From: Brachyhypopomus gauderio
Lineage: Eukaryota; Chordata; Actinopteri; Gymnotiformes; Hypopomidae
Assembly: GCF_052324685.1 (NCBI RefSeq)
Contig: NW_027506898.1
Span: 837,001-901,000 of the forward strand
Reading direction: 5' to 3'
Length of the DNA: 64,000 bases
The position numbers were made by a program, and so were the translations under genes. Shown piece after piece: positions 24,349-48,809 of this stretch (position 1 is its first letter; the number at the start of each line of letters is the position of its first letter). A model generated the notes under the pieces. The model saw nothing but the letters and a program-made list of their open reading frames with translations. It was not told where the DNA came from and did not search any database.

Positions 24349-24636
24349 CAAAAATGAGGCACTTTACAAAGGAAAATCCTCACTGTAAATTTTATAACGA
24401 CGGTTCCCCAGGCCGCATTTCCGGGTTTTGCCGCCTTGAAAGAGCCCGTAGTTAATATCCCCGGTAAATTGTGCGAGCTCCAAGCTGGATGCGTTCACAA
24501 TATCAACTCCGGTCTGACACAGGATCCTTCCGGTTATCCAGCGCTCAGTGGAAAGCGCCACTACAAGTAGCGCAACAGACCCAATACAAAGTACCGAGCC
24601 CACGGAGAACACGATCCGTTTCCACAGAGTCGGCAT
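22311..24636 (-). CDS. clrn2: clarin-2, four-transmembrane hair-cell protein (233 aa, 3 exons)
   Basis: Minus-strand exons are 24636-24384, 24199-24020 and 22579-22311 (stop), joined in phase 1 at both junctions with gtgagg/cag and gtaggt/cag sites. The 233-residue product matches clarin-2 in length and order. TM1 lies near residues 8-30. A glycosylation site NAS is at 48 in VDIVNAS. The conserved [15 protein letters not shown] block lies in the first extracellular loop. TM2 is near 97-120, TM3 near 133-160 and TM4 near 185-208. It ends GDDLLY, like mammalian clarin-2 (..EDILY). Clarin-2 supports stereocilia mechanotransduction and hearing in mammals and zebrafish. I prefer clarin-2 over clarin-1 and -3 because of CQTGVD, the GDINYGLF block and the ending. 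Intron 1 is only 184 bp. Intron 2 carries a SINE, a MITE and a long purine tract. Confidence 0.95.
22580..22912. repeat. GA-rich purine tract, polypyrimidine on the clrn2 sense strand
   Basis: About 330 bp of GA/GGGA repeats with scattered aatggggag units. On the minus strand it is a continuous CT-rich tract ending directly in the tctctcag acceptor of clrn2 exon 3. It creates spurious E/R-rich open frames on the + strand. Confidence 0.9.
23522..23728 (+). mobile_element. tRNA-derived SINE (HE1-like)
   Basis: The 5' part resembles a tRNA, with a B-box gggttcgattccc and an A-box-like tggcggttaggga. It continues through ctgaggtgcccatgagcaag and ends in the LINE-derived tail ctctggataagggtgtctgc with an atgtaaatgtaa end. 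Such elements are common in teleosts. It lies in clrn2 intron 2, antisense to the gene. Confidence 0.88.
23838..23992. mobile_element. 155-bp hAT MITE with perfect 8-bp target duplication
   Basis: Ends are cagagccggagtgg and ccactccggccctg, inverted repeats with one mismatch. Both sides carry tctgtatc (23830-23837 and 23993-24000). It is only about 28 bp from the donor of clrn2 exon 2. Confidence 0.9.
24280..24342. repeat. (GT)n microsatellite in clrn2 intron 1
   Basis: Pure GT run of about 60 bp filling about a third of the 184-bp intron. Confidence 0.95.
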
Positions 24637-24938
24637 CTCGGCGCTCAGCCGTGCCCTTCCACCCCATTCCGCCTAAGCACGCAAAGGAACACAACTCTTC
24701 GAGGCATCCGCTGTTAATGTGTGGGCAAGAAATAAAGAAATATGTCCAGCTTGAATACCTCCACTAGCGATCCGTAGTGTGTGGGATGCTTTCCTTTGTG
24801 GTTATAAAGGCTGTAAATACGGTTAAAGAGTATAACTTTAGAGTAATGAACAGCGAAACATGCGAGGCAGGGAGGACACCGAAGCTAGGCGGTCAAACTA
24901 ACCGGTAACCTGATCCGTTACATCTCCCAGAGACCTTT

Positions 24939-24942
<4 letters not shown>

Positions 24943-25034
<92 letters not shown>
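24943..25034. repeat. (CT)n microsatellite upstream of clrn2
   Basis: Uninterrupted CT run of about 90 bp, about 300 bp upstream of the clrn2 start codon. Confidence 0.95.
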
Positions 25035-25037
<3 letters not shown>

Positions 25038-26413
25038 CCGCACACATAATCACTTCTATTTTACTTAGTATATACGATAATAATAATAATTTTTTTAAAC
25101 TCTCACAAGCTGAAATAGCATAAATGTAATCAGCGGAATCAATGCACCGTCGCGTTTTTATCCTTCCCGCCGTGAGCTGTAACTATTCTTTGCGCTATAG
25201 AAAACACTGAAAACGTGATGCTGGAAATATATACCACTGTCGTAAACGTGGGCATAGGAGCCATTCTACTATTGGGGAGGAACGTACATGCCGCATATAC
25301 ATTTAAATGTGTTGGTTCGTTTATGACCCAGCACTGAAACGCCCCACTCTCATCCCTATTGCCAAAATCACACCTGCTACTGTTTCGTCCCTCATCCCTC
25401 TCGGGTCATTGCATATTAAGATAAATGGAGCAGGGAAAGGTCGAGCGCGCGAGATGTAATTGGGACATAAACGTGTCACAGTCTTAAGATTGGTTCGCCT
25501 GTGAAATATTATCTTCATTTATTACAGAAACGATATTGAGTGCTTCAATAACCTCCCTTCCTTATTGGCACATTCTTTGTTATTTTACCCTTGACTACAT
25601 TTTGGCATACAAATGAGACAAAAGCTCGTACATGAAATAAAGCGTTTTTCTTAATGTTTGGTAACTAGTTTTAAAATGTTTCAGTTTTAAGCGCAAGCTC
25701 TTCCTGTGTGACTGACATCCAAACCTATGTTAAAGGCGTTTTGTTGTTGTTGTTTGTTTATTTTAATTAACAGATAAATACCACAGCAAGAATGCAAATA
25801 CTGTATGTAGGTTCAATCCGAACAAAAAATAGCTAATAGCTGGACTGAAATTGTTTCAGCACCGCGGATAGCTCCATTCGAGTTCGGGCGATGTGGAGAT
25901 ATAGGTCACTACACAGCCTATTTCATTTAGTCAGTACCGTACTGTATTACAAATACGTTGGTTGTGCGTGCATTTTTAGCATATTAATGAAGGGATGCTT
26001 TTTCACAGTGAATATTTACAACATTCACGTGAATATTTTAACAGCTTTCTGGAGGAGTAATAATTTTGATCACAAGAGGGAGACATCTCATCGCATGTTC
26101 CTCTTAATTTAACACTAGTCAAACGGCTGATCCATCGATCATCGAGTTAAAAAAATTATACAGCATGTCTTCGCTGTTACACCCAAATACGTTCCAAAAC
26201 AAAGAGTAAAATTGTTATACAAATCTGAACATTTTATTCGAATTAGCATTTGATGAATATTTAAACCGTGTTCTAAGACGCAGTAAGAGATTAACACTTT
26301 GCACGCGTGTGATAACAGTTTAGCATTAATACAAGTTACACAACAATTAAAACAAATTGGCAGCGAACAAAAAAAAAGCTATTTGTTATACACACACACA
26401 CACACACACACAA

Positions 26414-26449
<36 letters not shown>

Positions 26450-27209
26450 ACACCCACACACACACACAAAATCCCTTAAACAATAAATTAGTGATTTATT
26501 AATATGAAGAATAGACTATTCATATCCCGGTCCTTGCTGGTGCAATACCATGTAAATCACCAGTTTAGATTTCTCCACCCTCAATAAGCTTTGGAGGAAA
26601 TGCAGTTAAGCAGCATACACGCGTAACTGAGTTAGATGCATATAAAATGCACCAAAGATTCATATTATCTTTAAGAACGTTCCTGCAATCTCAGGGATAG
26701 GCAAAATAAGGGCATGCGGTGGACATACATGGTAAACATGCCCTGGTAAACCACGCTGCTATATTAATGATTTATAAAAATATATGTATGGAAAAGAGAA
26801 ACTCGTTCCTTTGGGTGAAATTATGCCAGGGACGAATAACCTGTGTTTGCGTTTTATTTAGATTTCATTAAGGATTTAAAATTTTCGAATGCGTGCCTGT
26901 GTACATTGTACATAAAATAAACATTTTACTAAAAGAGATACCTATTATGGGAGAAGATAAATAAAATTTGTTAGAGAATGTTTGAAAAAGTATGATATAC
27001 ATTTTGTATATTAAAAATGCAATTTAAAAGCGCATAATTAAAACAAATTAGCAGCCTCTAGCTTTTTGGTGCTAAATTGCAGGCAAAATCCAAATAAAGA
27101 AACACTTTGTTAATAACATCGTGTTAATTTACGAGATTGCGCAATACTTTAATTAGGAAGTATTTCGGGAAACACTATTTAACGGACAATGAGAAAGTCT
27201 CAAAGCCTT

Positions 27210-28510
27210 GGCTCTGTTCGAAATAGCCTGCTACATACTATATACTGCACTGTATACTTGTCCCCATGGTAGTATGTAGTGTTGTATCTGTAAGGGTTGG
27301 CTCGCGGACTACACCACCAGCCACCACTAGAGGGAGCCGATCCGCTAAACCAGCCTAATTAGGCTGGATGAGCTACACCTGCTTTGAGAGCTTTATATAG
27401 GCTGACATCTCAGCAACTTCTTGCTGTGGCTCTGTTCGAAATAGCCTACTACATACTGGATACTGCATACTGGACTCAGTATATACTGGATACTGCATAC
27501 TCGTCCTCATAGTAGTATGCAGTACAGTTTCCAGTATGCGACAAAATCAAAGCATACTATGGGGTCACGTGAACGTGTAACCACCCATGATTAGCGATTC
27601 TTTTGAAGTCTCAAAATGGTGGACTATTTGTCGATTTTTAGAAGATACCACGAGAGAAGGCGGAGAAGAAAGATTTTAATAGCTACCTTTATGGCATTCA
27701 TTTTGAAGGAGTTTAACGTGAGTACAAAATATCTACTAACTCAGATCCGCTCCGCTTCAACCGCCATGTTGTTTTTTTTTTTTTTTTACGAACGATATGA
27801 AACTGGCCGCGCTGCATGATGGGATGCAGTACACCACGAAGATAGCTCTGTTTGCGTACTGGAATATTTTGCGGAAGTAGTAGGTCATCCAAGTATGTTT
27901 CGCATACTGGAAAATTTCATTTTGGTCACATACTGCATACGGCATACTGATTTGGGGCTCGATCAGTACGGCAGTAGTATGGAGTAGGCTATTTCGAACA
28001 GAGCCTGTGTCTTTTCATGAGCATTCTTGTGTCACAGGTCAACCTGTACGGTATCTTGATTAGTGGGAATTTTTCCTGGGTTTTTCTCTGTGCCATTCTC
28101 AGGTTTTTAACCCTTTCTTACCTGATTTTTTAGTCTTTGGCTTTAGGGAAGTTATTTTTGTTGTAGTTTCTCTCACTCCTTGAGATAGCCAGCTCTTACC
28201 CTGGCATCTTTTGTTTTTTCTTCTGGTTTTAATGTTGCATCATATCAGCAGAGGTTTTTGTTTGTTTGCATCTCGGACACCTAACACCCTGGTATTAATG
28301 GTAAACCCTGTGGTGGTCGAACGGCCAGCTATCTAACATCTAAGGGGTTTTCCCCAATGATGGATAAAGACAACTGGTGGTGTACTAGAATATTTGGCAG
28401 AAGTAGTGCATCAGGTATAGGGTGAAAGCCACATACTGAATATTGATTTGGGGCTCAATCATTACGCAAGAAATATTTAATAATATAATGGACTATTTTG
28501 AACACAGACC
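27210..28510. mobile_element. nested TIR transposon, one copy inside another
   Basis: An inner element at 27428-28005 has inverted ends ggctctgttcgaaatagcc and ggctatttcgaacagagcc, with TGT on both flanks. An older left end with the same terminus lies at 27210. A diverged right end (atttggggctcaatcat ... ggactattttgaacacagacc) stops at 28510. Between old and new ends is unrelated sequence (27292-27427 and 28006-28380) that reads as a single interrupted segment and includes a TATA-like ctttatatagg. Order of events: old copy, then an insertion, then the young copy. Confidence 0.6.
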
Positions 28511-28759
28511 TTCTTTTGGGAAATGCTATGTAATGATTGGTTGGAAATTATGGCCACTATTGCAGGGTAAGTACAAGGTTTATTCTTACCTGGGAGCTAC
28601 TCTACTGCATCACCTTCCTACAAACAAAACATGTGAAATAAAGTCTAATAAACCGATTCTACAGGTAAACAATCCTGAAATAACTTTAAAGGGGAAAAGG
28701 GTAAGATTGACCAGGAATACGACTGTATCCCTAACTTAAACAGATCTAGCAACAATGAA

Positions 28760-29060
28760 CACTAGAAAAGGAATTGGGTAAAGAGGGAAAGATCCCTAAT
28801 GAGCAAGCCAGGGGTGACAGTTGCAAGGATAAACTCCCTAGGAAAAGTTTTGGAAGAAACCTTGTGAGGACCAAGACTCAAAAGGGAGCCATCGTCCACT
28901 GAGTGGCCCATCAAGTTCGAGATTAGGAGGTCCCTCAGATGTAGACGTGGGGCCTCGGGTATTTCAGTGGGACCAGGGTGGATAGGCAGGTTCTGTTGTA
29001 GCAGCATCGCCACATCCACTGGTGGCATCAAAACATCCGATGGATCTCGGTGTCGTCTCT
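28760..29060. repeat. dispersed fish repeat fragment
   Basis: Contains a diverged form of a motif I associate with teleost genomes (aaactccctaggaaa, gaagaaaccttgtgaggacc, aagactcaaaagggag). A 121-codon minus-strand frame covers it but has no domain. The family is not named. Confidence 0.4.
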
Positions 29061-30326
29061 GTAGAAACATGTAAGCAGAATACAAGATGCAGGTTAAATT
29101 TGTAGGGTTAAACATTGAATGATCCAAGCTTATCTATAGAACATATAAAAACAAACAAAAAATGTATCGTTTCCACTTGGGCAGGGTGATTTTGGAAAGT
29201 AAAAGTATGTAAGAGACTGGCGTGATCGCTTCCTTCTTTGCTTGCACTCCCTCGCCTGTCACAGTACCATGTTTATTCCTACAGCCAATGAGGTTTGGTC
29301 AGTTGTACACTAACCTTCCTGCTGTTTTGGCAGTCCACTAGCAACCCAGAAAAACACCATGGAGGTTTTTTCATGCATTTTTGGCAGATTTTGAAACATT
29401 TGGCTCAAACCCTCAGCAGTAATCTGGCAACCCTGCATGAGGAGTACCAAGCCCCACATAACCTGATTCTGACCCAATTACACTTGAACTTTCATTCACG
29501 TGAGAACAGGTTGCATCTCTTATGCAGTAATCCTGCCATTAAGGTGACTGTATTTGTACCTAATTTCTAATTTGGAAGGTCTGGCAAACCTGTTCAATTG
29601 GCAAAGTTTGCTGACACTCACAAATAATTCGGTTATGCCTGTTAGTAGCTCTCAAGCAATACAGGCACTATAGAGTCAATACAGATTATACAGATTTTTT
29701 AATGAAACTCATTGCACCACCTTAGCTACAAGTAGTACAACACATCATTTGCCCACTGTGGTTTCTATAGTCTTGCAGTATCGATTATGAAGTGGAAACG
29801 TACTGACCAAAACAGCAGCAGTGCCTATCACACTAACTGTAAATGTCAAATGCTTATACTTGTGGTTTGGCAGAATTTATAGGTTTAATGCATGCTGGAA
29901 TGTATTTTAATGCTTTTAACGCAGTTATGAGTTACTGGACTTGCATCTCTGGGGTTCAGTCATACTGTAAAGAGGACGGTTACCCTCATGTTTTTCATTT
30001 TTTGCATACATCTCTTTATTATTTTTTAGCTGTATTAATTATCTATGGATTTCAACTGTTCTGTCTGTCTGTCACCTTATATATATATATATCTCTCTTT
30101 ATGCTTCGTTGTGAATTAAATCAAGATCTTTCATGACCAATGTATCGTTCTCTGTAATTTATAGTGCAAACAAACATTTTTGTAAAGATGGGTGAGAGTT
30201 TATCAGTTGTCTTTGTCTTTACCCTGAAATGTATTTTAAAATGCAAATATAAATTAAAATAGATATTTCAGACCTTGGAACTCCTTTTTCCACCTGTGAT
30301 CCAGAAACTGTGACATGATGGCAAGT

Positions 30327-30408
30327 GAAGGAGTGAGACGGGTGTGGCAGGGTGAAGGAGTGAGACAGGTGTAGCAGGGTGAAGGAGTGAGACGGGTGTG
30401 GCAGGGTG
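30327..30408. repeat. 27-bp tandem repeat, about three copies
   Basis: The unit contains gtgaaggagtgagacgggtg and tggcagg. Because 27 is a multiple of three, all minus-strand frames look repetitive (H/P/S/L-rich); none is a gene. Confidence 0.85.
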
Positions 30409-33400
30409 AGCTTGGTGAAGGCAAACAAGGACGTACAAGCAGCAAACCAGGAGAGCAAATCGAAAGTAATCGTCTTGAAGAATGGGGACATCCATATACG
30501 TGATGTGGCAACTCTGGGAGGTCTGGGTTTGACATCTGTGTCTGTTTTGTGTGTGTCAGTTTAAGTGTGTGTGTGTGTGTGTGTGTCCGTTACAGGTTGT
30601 GTCTGTTCTAGGCTGTGACGCCTCCCGTACAGATGAGTCACCCCCCTTTTCCCATGCGTCTCTCTTTTGGTTGGCACACTGCCTCCAGATCGGCCGTCTC
30701 CTTCCTGCACTCCTGATCCAGGGAACCCGTCCTGAGAAATGGACAGAATAATCTTCAATTTGTGTTACGCTTGGTTGTGTCTTGACCTTTTTGGCTGGTC
30801 TGTTTTGCTGTTGTATGTTTGGGTCTTCATCTGTTAATTGTTTATGAGTCAATGATTGTCCTTATTTGGATTTGATGGCTGTTGTAAATTCCATTGTTGG
30901 GTTGTAAATCCCATTGTCGTGGTTATATAATTCTTAGTTGGGTAGTAGGAGGAATTTGGAGGGGGTGGGGCTGAGATATCCCACCTCACCAATTGGGTAA
31001 CAGGGAACGGTGTTCCAATTAGTTCATTAAGAAGTGTAGGAAGGTTATTGTACTTTTTCTTAATTTGCTTTTCTTCCTTTTTGCACAGAGGTCAGTTTGT
31101 TACTCTGTTGTACATCCGGAGCCAAAACTGAACTGTACAGGTGGGCCAAGGCAAAGCACCTGGTTTGGAGATCCATAATATTAAATAGTGGAGAACTAAT
31201 CAGGTGTTTGTTGTGAGCCAATAAGTGGGTGATTGTGATCTGGGAAGTGATCGTGGCGTGTGATTGGTGAAGGTGCTGTTGTTCTGGCTGGATGACAAAG
31301 ACATCTCAAACAGGGATCCTTCATCAGCTGTGCAGTCTCACTCTCTCTGTCTCCGTCTCTCTGTCCAGTGCAAAACCGGAAAAGCGAGTACTACTTCATA
31401 CAGTTGAGCAATAAGGATATTCTAACTTTGTACTTGTCCAGTGTAGGTCAAACAAGTTCAAAGCAACTGGCAAAAGGACACGTCAATATGGACCACAAAA
31501 CCAAAGCTCTCTCAATCTGAAGATATATAAACACTTAAAAACCACTATAGAACACACCCTGCTACACCCTGGTCATCTTATTATTGGATGTTGGGACTAA
31601 TGGTCATTAGGTTTGGGTAGACTGGGGTCTTATGCACAGTCAGCAATAAGCCAATGGGTAAACTTCATTAGGTTACCATCATCCCCCATTAGACTGACTC
31701 TCAACTGTGCCCTCTTTGCTCTAGCCTGCCTTCAGGGCTCAGGCATTGAGGTAAAAGGGAGGATAATGTTTAGACAGACAAAGCTCAGCCCCTCCTGTTG
31801 GCGCAAACAGCAGACGGTTGCTCCCACTGGGAAGGTTATGCCCATCAGAATGACTCATTTTATAGATTAAAATTGCTGCAATGTTTAACATCCAAAACAA
31901 TATTGTACCGTGGTTCACTCATCAATGAATTTATCTTTTAATTTATTAAATTCAGTTTTATATATTTTATATAAAGTAATTATTGGATTAATAATCCAAT
32001 GGGGTTGGAGTTAAATAAAGAAATTTAAAAAGGAAAATTCTACATCTGTGATGCATGTACTATGGAGAAGGTTGTATATGTGTGCAGCACATCTAGGCAC
32101 TGTACAGTTAAACATAGCACTGTACAGTTAAACACAGGACTGTAGAATTAAACATAGCACTGTATGGTTAAACACACACTGTACAGTTCTCATGCACCAA
32201 CATTTATATCAATCATACAGGCTACACTAAAACTTTTTTAACACACCAATTAGGTTGATCTCAATATTATAGACTAATATAATAAAGTTTTACATAATTT
32301 TATCATTACATTAATAATTTAGTTAATTATTCAATAAAACATATTGAAACATTTTGTTGTAATTATAAGTATACACAGGATATCCTGTGCCAGTCTGTTA
32401 GTGTGTCACACAGGTCTCAGCCAGGGTTCACCAGGTAGGCCCCTCCTTTCACTGAAGCTCACAACACCTCCAGAAGGCTCACAGTGGGGCATCCTAGCCC
32501 CTCCCCCTCCAAGGGCTTGACTTTTAATCTGCACCTCTGCGGCAGTGTGACGAAGGCCACTGACACTGTTAATGCTGGCTCAGTACCACGTTACACAATA
32601 ACACAACACCTCACCTCACTCATCTACCCATGTTGCTAAAACACCAAACACCTCAGCCGTTCCAGCTTTATAGTGCATTGCTCCAACCAGTCTTCCCTCT
32701 CCTTATCCACACTAGCATTTCTGGCTAATTCTGATACTCCTCTCAAAACCTTCAACTGTGTCCTCGAAGAAAATTGTTAACTCCAGAAAATAAACTATCC
32801 TTTTACTTTCAGATTACAACACCATGTAAAAAGATCAACGTATTCACCAAGATTCAAGACCTTCGCCCTTATACATTTAATGGAAATTCATTTTATGAAC
32901 GCTGTCTAAACTCTCTTTACATGCTGATTACAATTACTATAATGCTATGAAATGTCTCTTGAACTTAACTGTACTCAATAACCAGAATTTAAACATTTCA
33001 TCACAGCCCAGTTGCATAGAAAACCTTTATCAAGGAGCTGGTCTCTCAGTCATTTTGGATATCCATGGAACATACAGACAGACAGACTTAAGTGCTACGT
33101 GTGCACTTCTTGGGAGGCCTATGGAGAGGAGCTAGTGAGTGCAGTATTTATGTACTTATTCATTTAAATTCTGAATGTGAGGAAGGAACTGTTTAGGCAC
33201 TTAGGAGGTCTGGAACGTGCTGTGAAACATGTGAGAAGCAGAGATCAAAGTGTATATTTAACAGTTTATTGGGGTATTGTCTTATACATTAGACCACATA
33301 TCACATGTTGTCCCACTAGATGAATTAAGTGAGGTTTGATTTTATTCAATTAATACATGCAGTCCAGTGTCTGAGAAACTCTAGAATAAAGCATCGGTAG

Positions 33401-33686
33401 CTTTCTTCATCTAGAAACAACTCCAGCTTGTTGGCATGGAGGTATCACAGAAACTGCTCCATGCTGCATCAAATGCATGTATTTCCCTAACTGTAAACTG
33501 GGGTTGGTCCTGTTGGTTATTTTTACCACTGTTTATAATTATCTTATTATTAATATTATTATTATATTATTATTTTTCTTCTCACTTCTCACTGTGTGTG
33601 TGGGGGGGGTGTAAGGGGAAAAACGTGTGTGAGGTGCTCTCACACAGAAACACACATTTATAGAGACACAAACGAGAGATGATGTA

Positions 33687-33760
<74 letters not shown>

Positions 33761-33875
33761 CCAGGGGAGCAGTGATCATGTATCTGTATAGAGTGGAGTG
33801 ACTCACTCTACTGTGTTTGGAGAGTTAAGCAATGAGTCAGCATCTTCATCTTTCTTTTCCACACATGTACCAATA

Positions 33876-33925
<50 letters not shown>

Positions 33926-34080
33926 GCACTTACATACACCATATATGCATAAATAAACATGCACACACAAGTGTACACACAGCATTTCTTACTCTTACAC
34001 ACTTAAAAATATATAAACCTGCACTCTGCAGGTGATGACTAAGCACTGTCCCCTACTTTAAACCTGCTCCCCTCATAAAT

Positions 34081-34627
34081 GTTTAATCAAACGCGAGGTA
34101 ACCTAGACGCGTACAGCCAACCATGCATGCGTGTCAAGCAAAACATGAACTGTTAGGGTATACCACACGCTACACTACTACGCAACACATGTGTTTTAAT
34201 GCCGAATTACAATATCAACATAACGAAGCGGAACAGCATCATTACAAATTCAGCGACATTCTCACGTACTCATCAGATGTTACTGACGCAGAGACAGTCA
34301 CGTCATCCACGATATTACATTTTGGTTGTGCCTACCGGAGAGGTCGAACGATTGGTTAAATACGCGCGGGTCAATGTCTTTATACGAATGTCCACTGAAC
34401 GGTTTAAAGCGACGTGACACTCTCAAAAATCTCCCACTTAGGATAATGAATATGGGTAACAGTCGTTTGACGGTGACAGCTCAGCACTGATTGAAATCCA
34501 CCGATGGTTTCCGGTAAGTGCGTGCTCAGTGACTGGCCATTATCCAGTACTCTCCACGTCCATCAACCGTCCAAAACAAACGCCTCTCATAAGTGAGCCG
34601 AGAACTTTCCCTTTAAGGAACGGTAGA

Positions 34628-34658
<31 letters not shown>

Positions 34659-34718
34659 GCGCGAGGACGCGAGTGTGGTAACCGTGGCGCAGTCACGCTT
34701 GTGCATGGGGGAGAGAAG
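34081..34718 (+). promoter_or_regulatory. kit: probable kit promoter and 5' UTR
   Basis: CpG-richer sequence directly upstream of the kit start codon, with a (CA)n tract at about 34632-34659. An upstream ATG at 34705, with t at -3, opens a frame that overlaps the kit start in another frame. The kit ATG at 34719 has a better context (a at -3, g at +4). No TATA box is evident. The transcription start is not determinable here. Confidence 0.45.
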
Positions 34719-45391
<10,673 letters not shown>

Positions 45392-47866
45392 ACGTGCTGA
45401 GGACCACTTAGCCTCGTCGCAATCGTAGTTCGAAAAGTGAACGTCTGAGGAAACCTTAGTGTTTGTGGACATCTGAGGAGACCTTGGTCTTCATGGACGT
45501 CTGAGGAGACCCTTAGTCTTCATTTATGGCTCAGCTTCCTGTTCCTTCCAGAGCAAGCCCATCAGCCATTTATCAGGATGTACAGATCCTTCAGTATTTC
45601 ATTCGTCTGTGGCAAAATTAACATTAGTGCAAGTCTGCCCACCTTTTAAGTTGTAGCCTGTTTTATCAAGGGTTTGTTTGTTGACTTTGTCTTCCCTTTT
45701 GACTCTACACACTCAAATTGACCCTTGCATGGCCATGTTGTCTCCAGTGTAACTACTGATATGTTTATCTAAATGCCACTGAGCTCCATTTCACCATATT
45801 GATCCACGCAGTATTCCAAAGCGCATGAACAGCTGAGCTGACAGTATCTTAAGAGTCTGCTCGTTTACCAGTACATATTGCACTAGCAACAGAGCATTAG
45901 ATGAACAGCATTACCACATGGACAGTCCTAAAGGACCCACAATAATGACATCATCCTGTATTCAACAAACCTTTGAAGGATGTAATTTACTTGTTGTTTT
46001 ATACTTTGACCAAGGTGTAAGGCATCATTTAAATAAAACTGCTACTGCAGTTCGGAATGGATAAACATTGAGAAACACCAGTTAGCATGTAGCATTTATA
46101 TTATCTAATAGTAAGTGGCTTCAATTCATCTTTAGCAAGTGTCATGAGGACGCAAGACTGTATATACACACCATGTACTGAACTGAAGGCATCTCAGCTA
46201 CATGTTCCTTAATTGTTTTTTGTGTTTCAGGCAATTTGCAATAAGTTGTGTCTATTTTAAGGACTGAGTTTGTTCAAAACCCTCAAATGGATCTATAGGA
46301 CAACTATAATTTCTGTATCAAGTTATATATGATGGAGCTGTGGTGGAAAACAAAAATGTGCATTTCCGCAGCGATGCTTTGATAATACAGTAGAAATAAA
46401 CAAAACGTGAAAGACATGTAGAAGTCAGCTTCGAAAAAGACATCTAGACATTTGAAGGGTGATGTTTTGATATGATTGATAATAAAACAAGTGTATATGT
46501 ACATGACAAATCAACGAAAGTTCCTCACTGCATCCTTTTGTATATACTACTAACAATGTATAACTCCATAGAGGATGACCACAGATGTTTAGTTCGTATA
46601 CTGTTTGATTTATTTCAAGACTGAATATTATTAAGAACGGGCAAGAATAAGTGACTTGCAAAGAACAACATTTACAAATCTTTAAACATTAACCGATACG
46701 TGATCTGAGTTAGCACTTTTTTGTAGCTTTGAAATTCACATCAATCAAAGAATTAAATGTTATTTTACACATCAGATTGCCAATGTTAATGTAATTGACC
46801 ATAATTGGAAGAGGTTTTATTTTAATGACCTTCGTAACATGAGAGGTCAGTTTCAGTGGATTGGACCAAATGCTGGAGAATATCCAACATGTTTTTCTTT
46901 TCCGTATTTTTATTTACATATTTTGCATTTCTTTATTTTTTTTGTCCTTCATTTTAGCTCCTTGTGTGGACGGCGAGCATATTTGTACACTTCTCACACT
47001 TTACCCTAACAACAGGGTGGAGAAAATGCACAATTGAATAATAAAAACCAAAATAAAACACAAAAATTGGCCAAAACCATACAGGTCATAATATCCCATA
47101 TGAAAATCAGAATAAGTCAAAATATATTATTAAAACACATTAATATTCCATTTTTTATGGGATTTCTCTTTGAAAGAATAAAATTTTGGGAAGTGATTAC
47201 AAACCAAATCAAGTCCACAAGATGTTGAATAAATGCAGCATTATAAATGTACATCTGATCCAGCAAATTCCACAAAATCATCTTTGGTGGATAATTACAG
47301 GAAATAACAGAAACAAAGAAACAAAAAAGACATTGGTCGATGGAACTGTTGCCCTGATCCAATCACCAGTGATATGCTGTTTGGTTTGTCTTAAAATTCA
47401 ACCACTCTGAACACACAATCCACAAATATACAGATCTTCAAAAGTGTTGGGTGGATGGCAGTATAAGGAATAACTTGGTCAAGGACAGATGGACGTCATT
47501 CATGTGTTCTGTAATGGAAGTGTGTAAGACAGCAATTTTGTTGTAGCCTGTTCAACAGCTTCTAGCAGAAAGTTCAAAATGCATACAATTTCACAACAGT
47601 GTTAACGGTCTATACACAGATTCGCATTTAAAATCCTTTACCATATGAAAATAGTCACTTTTTTTCCTTATAGAAAATTTTCAATACTATGGATTTCTGA
47701 GGTATACAGCTACGAAGCCAGTGGGGAGCTCTCTAGAGTGTTAAATTACTGCAACGCAAGAACTGATTGGTTGACAAACATTGGCTCTTCAGCAATAAGG
47801 GAAGAGAACAAAGTTGTATTTACTGCAGTCACGCACTTTGTGAAGAAAACTGGACCCACCGTCCAG

Positions 47867-47910
<44 letters not shown>

Positions 47911-48711
47911 AGACATGAACAACCTGAAATTAGATGAAATAGCATGTGACTGAAAACCATAGCATTTTCAACAGCTGACACTAACCTATATATTATTTGG
48001 AGATTCAGATCAACAAACAACCAGATTTACAGCTTCTGAAGACGACCAAATAAAAGCAGAAGTGAAGTATTACAGTTTTCCACACACAGCCCCTCCCTCC
48101 TTCCCAACATGGTGAGCATGGCTTGCATAATCTCCACAACCAATAACGTGTGGAACACTGAAGCAGTCAGTATTTTCTAAACAGGGTTTCTACTGTTTCA
48201 AGTTTTAAAGTATCCATGTTTGTTGGATTTCTTATTCATATCTGAAAAATACATACATTTGCAAACCGTATGTAGACAAAATGTCTGCATGTGCACACAA
48301 ACCATCTTTTTCTTACATCCACAAAAACATGAACGCACTTGCTCAGTCTTCATCGACACACGCAAACAATACACACATGCAATAAAATCGCTATTATGAG
48401 TCCCAATTCGGTCTGCATAAACACATGAGCAAAAGAGGAAGACAATTTTAAGAGGACACCATTTAAAAACATATATACACTGTGTGGAGAGGAACGGATT
48501 CCCAATGGACTTTTTAAAATAGTTTGTTTAAGGGAGGTCTATATAAAACTGACTGTTGGCACTTCAAAGATCATTAAATCAAATTAGATCAAAGTACATC
48601 GTTCAGGTAACACTGTACCCTTCTATATAAAATGTTTCAAAAGAAAATAATTAAGATACAGTAAATTAAATCTGCAAGCTTTTTTTTTTTTACTGGCTCA
48701 AGCCTAACAGA

Positions 48712-48809
<98 letters not shown>

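Larger units (their letters stand above)
24637..34080. other. clrn2-kit intergenic region
   Basis: No coding exon is recognised. Contents: a pure CT tract just upstream of clrn2 (about 24943-25034), a CA tract (26392-26468), a nested transposon (27210-28510), a dispersed repeat (28760-29060), a 27-bp repeat (30327-30408), five copies of a unit with ctgtacagttaaaca (about 32098-32187), a GT tract (about 33691-33758) and a CA tract (about 33876-33923). Conserved kit enhancers could lie here but cannot be seen without alignment. Confidence 0.5.

Noticed and set aside
28762..29127. 121-codon minus frame
   Set aside because: Overlaps a dispersed fish repeat; no recognisable protein family or splice partners.
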